Below are positions 58,260 to 64,000 of a stretch of 64,000 nucleotides of DNA, in pieces; the stretch's first letter is position 1; each line of letters begins with the position of its first letter. Both the position numbers and the translations under genes were made by a program. Under the pieces are notes generated by a model that saw only the letters and a list, made by a program, of their open reading frames with translations, had not been told where the DNA came from and made no database searches. The DNA lies in contig NC_089830.1 in the NCBI RefSeq assembly GCF_035046505.1, positions 23,786,284 through 23,850,283 on the forward strand, written 5' to 3'. The DNA comes from Tiliqua scincoides. Taxonomy: Eukaryota; Chordata; Lepidosauria; Squamata; Scincidae.

Positions 58260-58654
58260 CATGTGGTACATGGAAAATACATATGGAACATATGTATACA
58301 TAGTGGGAATAAAAAGACTTTCAGCAAGTGTGGCATATTCTGCCCCCCGCCCCCCCGGTCCAATGCATACTTACCCAGGAGGAAAGTTGGGTAACAAATC
58401 CTGGCCTCTCTAGCAAGTCTTTGCAAGTGATGTTACATTGGAAATTCCTGCAGCCCCTGTTGAAATCTCCAGCATGGTTTTCAAAAGTCACCTAGGGATT
58501 GTTGCAGATTCCAGGCAACTCCAGCACCTTCCTAGAGGTTTAGCAACTCTGCAGGCACCTCCCTGAGATAGAAGAATAAAAGAGCCTGCTTGTGCTCCAT
58601 CTCTCGTGAAGCTGTCTGATCAGGGACAGTGTATGCTGCTGAAAAAGAGAAGCA
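58260..58654 (+). promoter_or_regulatory. Upstream region and core promoter of dehydrogenase copy 2
   Basis: TATA-like AATAAAAG at 58,575-58,582, the same distance from the ATG as in copy 1. Nearly identical to 19,783-20,178 apart from the length of the C run. Confidence 0.5.
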
Positions 58655-61600
58655 ATGACTTCCAACAGCACGTTCTATCTCAACCTGGCACTGTCTATCC
58701 TCGGAATTATAACTGTTCTCCGTCTCCTTTGGCAAGCTGCTTGTGGCGTGGGACATCGGTTGAGGATTTATGTGCTGTCAAAAGAGTGGAAAGGGGTAGA
58801 CCTGGCCAGCTATGGACCTTGGGCAGGTGAGTGCCTCTTTTGTGCCATCATCTCATGGGGAATGGAACAGAGGCTGAATCCTGTGCAGGTTCCCCGCAGC
58901 TCATTGATTAATAAGTTAGATTCATCTCTGAAGACCTTTAGATTGACTTAAAAAATGCATTCATTCAGTCATTTCTGCCCAATGTTGCATGTATGCAAGT
59001 GATCAAATGTGCATACCTGTGAGCTGGGCAGAAATGGGTTAATTGAGCAAGACATTTAAAAGAAATGGCTTCTTAGGAAAACATGTTGCTATAAACCATG
59101 GCAGAGGGGAAGCCAAAAGCAGATCACCACTCTTGAGATGATGCCTGCTGAGACTCAGGAATGCATCCTCTCAAAACAAGGAGAGCCTGCCTTTTATCTT
59201 CCAAATGATGGTCTTGTTTGGATGGATATTGGTGCAGATTTAATTAATGGACTAAAAACTCTGACCCTCAATTGGCTCAGGAAATTGGATCCTGCACTTA
59301 TTGGCACACGGTCTGGGTTTGCCTTGTTATCAAGTCTCTATTCTTGTTCTCACCCATTCTTCCGTCTCCTCTGTCTGCGCATTCATCATGTTGTCTCAGC
59401 ACTTATTCACTCAAACCCAACACTACTCCAACCCGATCCTGCAGCCTGGCTCCTTCACCAAATCTGTCTCCTGGGGTTTGTGTCCAGCTCTGACTGTATC
59501 CCCAGCACTCTTACTTTGCAGGGGTGGACATGTGCACCTGGGGTTCCACGGGTTGTATGTAATGCAGTTGGCACCTCTTCCTGCACTGAAATGACCTTCA
59601 TGCAGAAGCCATTGTCACAAAGGGGTCCTCAGATGATGAACTTAGGAAGTTCTTTGGATTTCTGACAAGGATTGAACTTCTTGAGTGAAACTCTTCCGGG
59701 TGACATTCCTTTTGTTCATAGCTTGTCCTTTCTGCCTCCTTTGTAGTGGTAACCGGAGCCATGGTGGGGATTGGAAAAGCCTACGCGCATGAGGTGAGTG
59801 GACTATAATGTTTGAAAGGATCTTAGAAGGGTCCTCTTGGGCATGCTTAGGTTCATGTACGTTCAAGGTGTAAGCAAAGAGAAAGACACAAGTGATCCAG
59901 GAACCTTCCGACAGGAAAAGGAGCACAGCAGGCACTTTCACACTTGGTGATTGGCCTTTCCTAGGCCTTTGCAGCTAGTCCTTTGCGGCTAACCCTTTGA
60001 TCTCCTGACTCTCCTTCTTGGGCTTCCAGCTTGCCAAGAGGGGCCTCAACGTGGTTCTCATCAGCCGCTCCCTGGAAAAGCTGAAGCAGGTGGCTGCTGA
60101 AATTGGTAAGTGAGAAGCTGCACCTGGGAGGCGGAGGTGACTGGGCAAGCTGCTGGGTCCAGCTCTCAGAAATGGGACTCTTTCCAGAGCTCTGGGATCC
60201 TGAAAGAAAAGATTGCCAAAGTAATTACTGACACAGCAAGTTGGAGCCATGTTGAAGGTTGCTTGTTTTATGATGACAGATTGATAAGTATGCTGTTCTT
60301 TTGCTATCTCTTTTTTGTGATAGGAAGAGTGTGCATTATAAGGGAGGAGGGCGGTAGTGGGGGATGGGGAGGGCAGACCAGCACAGGGAGGGGACATGGA
60401 CAGCGGCATAGGCTCCTGTTTGATCTTATCCCCCATCCCAGGCCTGATCCACCAACATATGGCTCTTTGGACTTGAGCTAAAGATTTTGCTGGAGCAGAT
60501 CCAAGTACTCCCATCGCGGCAGTGGCTGCTTACTTCAGGGCAAGGGAACAGGTGTCTCCTAACATCAGGGAGACCTCCAGCTGCCTCTCTTTCCATGCTG
60601 GATACAGTGGAGGCCGTACTGGTGCCGCTGCAGCTCGGCACAGAAAGTTAGTTAGGATTTGGCTGTTCTGCTTCAGAGACATAACCGGACAGGCTGTTCG
60701 GACCCCTGCAAGACTGGACACCTGCATGTGTCAGACAACTGCTCAGTGTTCCTAAGTCTGCCTGTTGGTCTAGTGACCTGTTCTGGCAAGGAGTTCCAGC
60801 ATCTCTTTGCCTTCACTTCCCAGAGGAACAGCACGGCCGAAGCACCAGAGTCATCCAGATGGATTTCACCGAGGGATCGGAAAGCTATGAGCCGATTCGA
60901 GATGCTCTGCAGGGCCTGGAGATTGGCATTCTGGGTATATGCACCTTTTCCTATTTATACTTTTTATTAAGCTTTTTAATCTTGCGTCATGTACACTATG
61001 GGAGCAATCCTAACAGCACAATAGGCCAGCACCAGTCCCAGCCCAGGAGGGTAGCACACGTTAGCGCCTTCTCGGGAGTCGGCTGGGCCGGCGCTGGGTT
61101 GCGTGCCAGTCCACGGAGGCTGCATCCTGCCTCCTCACCAACATGGGGAGGGAGGGTTGCATCAGCCAAGCTTGGCCAATGCCCAGGCCTGGGGAGGGCA
61201 GGAGGAGGCAGGAGGGAGGGGTTCTGGGATGGTGGGAGGGCGGGTGGAGGGTGGGTGGGGAGCAGGAGGCAGGGCTGGGACCCAGCTGTTATGATGGATA
61301 ACAACCCCGTTCCCTGGGCAGTGAGGAAGAGCTTGAAGCTGCTCCGTTCTCCTCAGACTTGTGCCACCTCCTGAGGTGGCATTCTCGGTATATGCACCTT
61401 TTCCTATTTATACTTTTTATTAAGCTTTTTAGTAAAGCAACATGCACACTATGCGCACAATCCTAACAGCACAATAGGTGCTGAGGTGACACAAGTCACT
61501 GGGGCCTCACTGGGGCCGTGGTGGCTTACCTGGGAGTAAGGGGAAGAGTTTCCTCTTGCCTCCTGCTGAGCCACTTCTGACCCCAATCTTGGCTGGACTT

Positions 61601-63180
61601 GCCTGTTCCAATGCAAGATAGGAGTGAGCTGTATGTCCAGCAAGCAGTGGAGAAATCACTGGAAGTCCCTCCCACAGAGAGTCAGAGAATATCAAAATGG
61701 GGAGAGGGTGTCAGGCCTTTGGCATCCCAAGCCCTGAATTGTTGTGAGCCAGGATGTGGCAGGAGGGGCCTTGATGTCCAGGCCTCATATGAAATGTAAA
61801 TTAAAGGAACAGCACCACTGTATGTGATTGGTAATCAGCTGCACCTGTTGCAGGTGCGAGCCATGTGAGCTGGGAGAAATGTGTGCTGAGTCACGTAGGC
61901 TACGGAGGAATGGTGCAATGCACCACTGGACAGCCAATCAGAGTGGGTCACAAGACTGTCTTGTGACTATGAGGTCGCCCTACTCTGATTGGCTGGCCCC
62001 GGTATATATGGGGGCAAGAGCAGACTTCAGGTGTGGGTTGCTGTGGTGGAGTTTCTGTGCGTCCTGTTGCTGGTTTGTTCTGTGGCTGGGACTGTGCATT
62101 ATCTTGACTGTGCCTCTCTGTATCCCTGACTTCTGGACCGTTTGACTGACTACTCTTCTGCCTGCTCCTTCACCAATACATGCTTCTGCAACAAACAAGC
62201 CTGTGGCTGCTTCTTTGGCTCTGTTTGGGATCGCCTGCTTCTTGTGCTCTTTCCCTACGCTCCCATGCCACTCTGCTATCAGGAAAGCAAGGGCTATCCT
62301 CCCCTGCTGACCTGACAGAGGGTCCATTTTCTAAAGATGGCTCTAGTTTTTTCATTTGAACATGTTGTGATTGCATCAGTCTGGTGGTGTTCTGCCAGAT
62401 TCCCAGTCCAAGCTCTGCCTGGAGAACTATGCCCACTTTTAGCTAATTAGCTCCCCTTCTTTCCTCAAAAGTGACCCTGGTTCTGCCCTGCAGTACTGCT
62501 GGACCTTACCACCAGGGTAGCTTGCCTGTTTAACCTACAGAGGTCCTCCTTCCTGCCAGCAGCCTCCCGCCACTACAGCAGCCCCTTGGTCCTCAGCAGA
62601 TCTTGGGCACAGCAGCCAAATACCAGTCTTAGTGTCTCCAGTAGTTTCTGCTCCAGCAGCTTCCAAAGTCCATTCACACATCAGTCCATCAGCAGTTCCA
62701 GCAGTCTATTAGCCATCAATTCCTCAGTTCATTTCTCCAGTCTGTCCTTCCTCAAGCTTCCCACCTTCTGCTACCCACACCAAACACTCCCTTCATCAGG
62801 TGCTTTTATGCCTGAGGGCTCTATTCCCTTCAAGTGGCTGCAGCTGTGCAGCACACTCTGCTGGGTGCCCAGGCCTTACCCTTAAAGGGGCCACTGCTGA
62901 TACCACATCTACCTCCTGGCCAGATCTTCTGCGATTCCAATACAGGTGGCCTCTAATTTCAACCCACATTCCAGCCTGTTGTCTTGAAGTATGTGCCTGA
63001 GGTCTCTTTGTGCTCCTCTGATTTGTTGCTGAGCGAAGGCGGAAGGGTGGTGACTCTGACCCACTGGCCTTCTGTGTCTGTGTGACAACTCACCCTCTGC
63101 TCACTCTTTTTACAGTGAACAATGTTGGCATGAACATTCCTCTGCCACTGCGTTTTCTAGACCTCCCTGACATTGACAAG
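58655..63180 (+). CDS. SDR-family hydroxysteroid dehydrogenase, copy 2 (exons 1-5, continues past the window)
   Basis: Exons: 58655-58826, 59747-59793, 60030-60105, 60824-60934, 63116-63180. All have the splice sites and phases of copy 1, and the last ends at a GTGAGT donor. They encode residues 1-157 with no stop or frame change. Exon 1 and exon 4 products equal copy 1, and exon 3 differs only silently. Exon 2 reads TGAMVGIG where copy 1 has TGATAGIG, keeping the TGxxxGxG signature. Exon 5 reads [13 protein letters not shown] where copy 1 has [13 protein letters not shown]. Exon 6 is not found before 64,000, as expected from the 1.3-kb intron 5 of copy 1 plus an extra insertion. The gene appears functional as far as it can be read. 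Intron 4 carries two solo LTRs absent from copy 1. Confidence 0.87.
61709..62317 (+). mobile_element. Solo LTR fossil 1 (609 bp)
   Basis: Begins TGTCAGGCC and ends GACCTGACA, a short perfect inverted end pair. It is flanked by the 5-bp duplication GAGGG (61,704-61,708 and 62,318-62,322) and has a TATATA word near 62,000. The matching site in copy A (about 23,247) has one uninterrupted GAGAGGGTCAATT. No internal retroviral sequence is present. The family is undetermined (LTR retrotransposon or endogenous retrovirus). It is younger than the duplication. Confidence 0.88.
62388..62944 (-). mobile_element. Solo LTR fossil 2 (557 bp)
   Basis: The plus strand begins TGTTCTGCC and ends CCAATACA, flanked by GGTGG (62,383-62,387 and 62,945-62,949). 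A GGCATAAAAGC promoter word on the minus strand suggests that orientation. Copy A at about 23,310 reads CTGGTGGTCTCTAATTT with a single GGTGG, the empty site. No internal region. It is younger than the duplication. Confidence 0.85.
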
Positions 63181-63734
63181 GTGAGTTTGGTCTCAGCCAA
63201 AGACCGCCTGGCACCTCCCTGCCTGTCATCAGGTACCGCCATTTGTGCAATCTCCCCTGCACACAGTTGGTGGCTCAGTGCATTGTGACATGTCGGCTGT
63301 CATCCCAGGGTTGTAATCAGCTGAGCATGTGAAGTAGAAACTACAATGCTCCGTTCTCCTTGGACTTCTGTCACCTCCAGAGGTGGCGCAAGTCCGAGGA
63401 GACCCATAGGAGCACGCAACCCTTACCCAGGGGTAAGGAGAAAAGCTTCCCCTTGCCCCTGGCTGAGCCGCTGCTACCTGCAAACCCGCCTTGGATGCAG
63501 CGCAAGCCTCCTGGCTTGCCTGCTTCACTGCAGGTTTGGATTGCGCCCTAATTTGTGCACCTTAACCATGAACAGTACTATGGCTGCAATCTTATATATG
63601 CTCACCTGGGAGCAGGTTTGCTGTAGACATACATAGAGGTTTACTGAAATCTGGTCCCCTCTGTCTTCCTGGCTTTTCAGGGGCTTCTTATTTTCAAGGA
63701 AGTTGACATTCTACTGCTTTTAGCCTTACTTTTC

Positions 63735-63985
63735 GTACCCTCCACCCACACACATCTTCCCTATTCCACTGTGGATTTCACTGATAGGATCAGATGAAAT
63801 GGTCTGTAACCCACTGAGGCGTGTCCTGATTTAAACATCTTCAGCTCAGAGGTGCCACAGGACTCTTTGTTGCTTAATCTCCTTGACAAGAATCAGAGAA
63901 GGAGGGAGGAACCTTTCAGCACTTCCCGATCCCCTCCCGGACTGCCCTGCAACTTAAAAGGATGGTTTGCCTCCTGTCCCGAATG
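63735..63985. other. Extra sequence in copy B intron 5
   Basis: About 250 bp between TTACTTTTCGTA and GGAGTTTCCAGA have no counterpart in copy A near 24,130-24,160. It could be an insertion in B or a loss in A. No terminal repeats were recognised. Confidence 0.5.
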
Positions 63986-64000
63986 GTAGGAGTTTCCAGA

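Larger units (their letters stand above)
56906..64000 (+). repeat. Segmental duplication, copy B
   Basis: Matches 18,426-24,110 and onward. Homology starts abruptly at TGGGCATGCAATG in both copies. Copy B has extra insertions: solo LTRs at 61,709 and 62,388, and about 250 bp at 63,735-63,985. Homology resumes at GGAGTTTCCAGA at the window edge, so the duplication continues to the right. Confidence 0.95.

Overview
This window looks like the genome of a squamate reptile, most likely a lizard. The evidence is intron-bearing vertebrate genes, many CR1-type LINE 3' ends, Vingi-like and L1-like LINEs, a 5S-rRNA-derived SINE, hAT and mariner/Tigger-like non-autonomous elements, and (TAA)n, (GT)n and (GA)n microsatellites. 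All identifications come from reading the sequence and from memory of the families. No database search was run, and identity figures are estimates by eye.

Left region (1-17.8 kb): a tandem satellite of 200/198-bp units with higher-order structure fills 1-10,950. A nearly full-length 5.3-kb LINE on the minus strand (10,951-16,250) has inserted into it. A short remnant of the array follows and grades into a segment with a TATA box and a polyadenylation signal. It may be an LTR end.

Host genes: there are two copies of an SDR-family hydroxysteroid dehydrogenase gene of the HSD17B3/HSD17B12/HSDL1 type. Copy 1 is complete: 11 exons, 20,179-34,349, 315 codons. Copy 2 starts at 58,655 and leaves the window after its fifth exon. 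Between them lie two chemokine receptor genes on the plus strand. One is a CXCR3 orthologue (7TM frame ending at 52,437) with a one-base reading-frame break in its N-terminal region and Asn in place of the conserved TM2 Asp. The other is an intact two-exon CXCR3-like receptor (54,331-56,072).

Duplication: about 5.7 kb around the 5' half of the dehydrogenase gene (18,426-24,110) is repeated at 56,906 to the window end. The repeat includes an upstream block and the promoter. Copy 2 carries two solo LTRs with 5-bp target duplications, and copy 1 shows both sites empty, so these insertions postdate the duplication. A third, orphan copy of the promoter segment lies at 17,778-18,426. Amino-acid differences between the gene copies fall only in the cofactor loop and in the loop after the NNVG motif.

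Between the genes (34.6-49.5 kb) the DNA is mostly nested repeats. Clear cases are a 5'-truncated LINE with a perfect 15-bp target duplication and an open frame of about 880 codons inside an L1 remnant, a Tigger-like element whose empty site is preserved in a neighbouring copy, and several CR1 3' ends. No rRNA or tRNA gene, CRISPR array or operon structure was seen.
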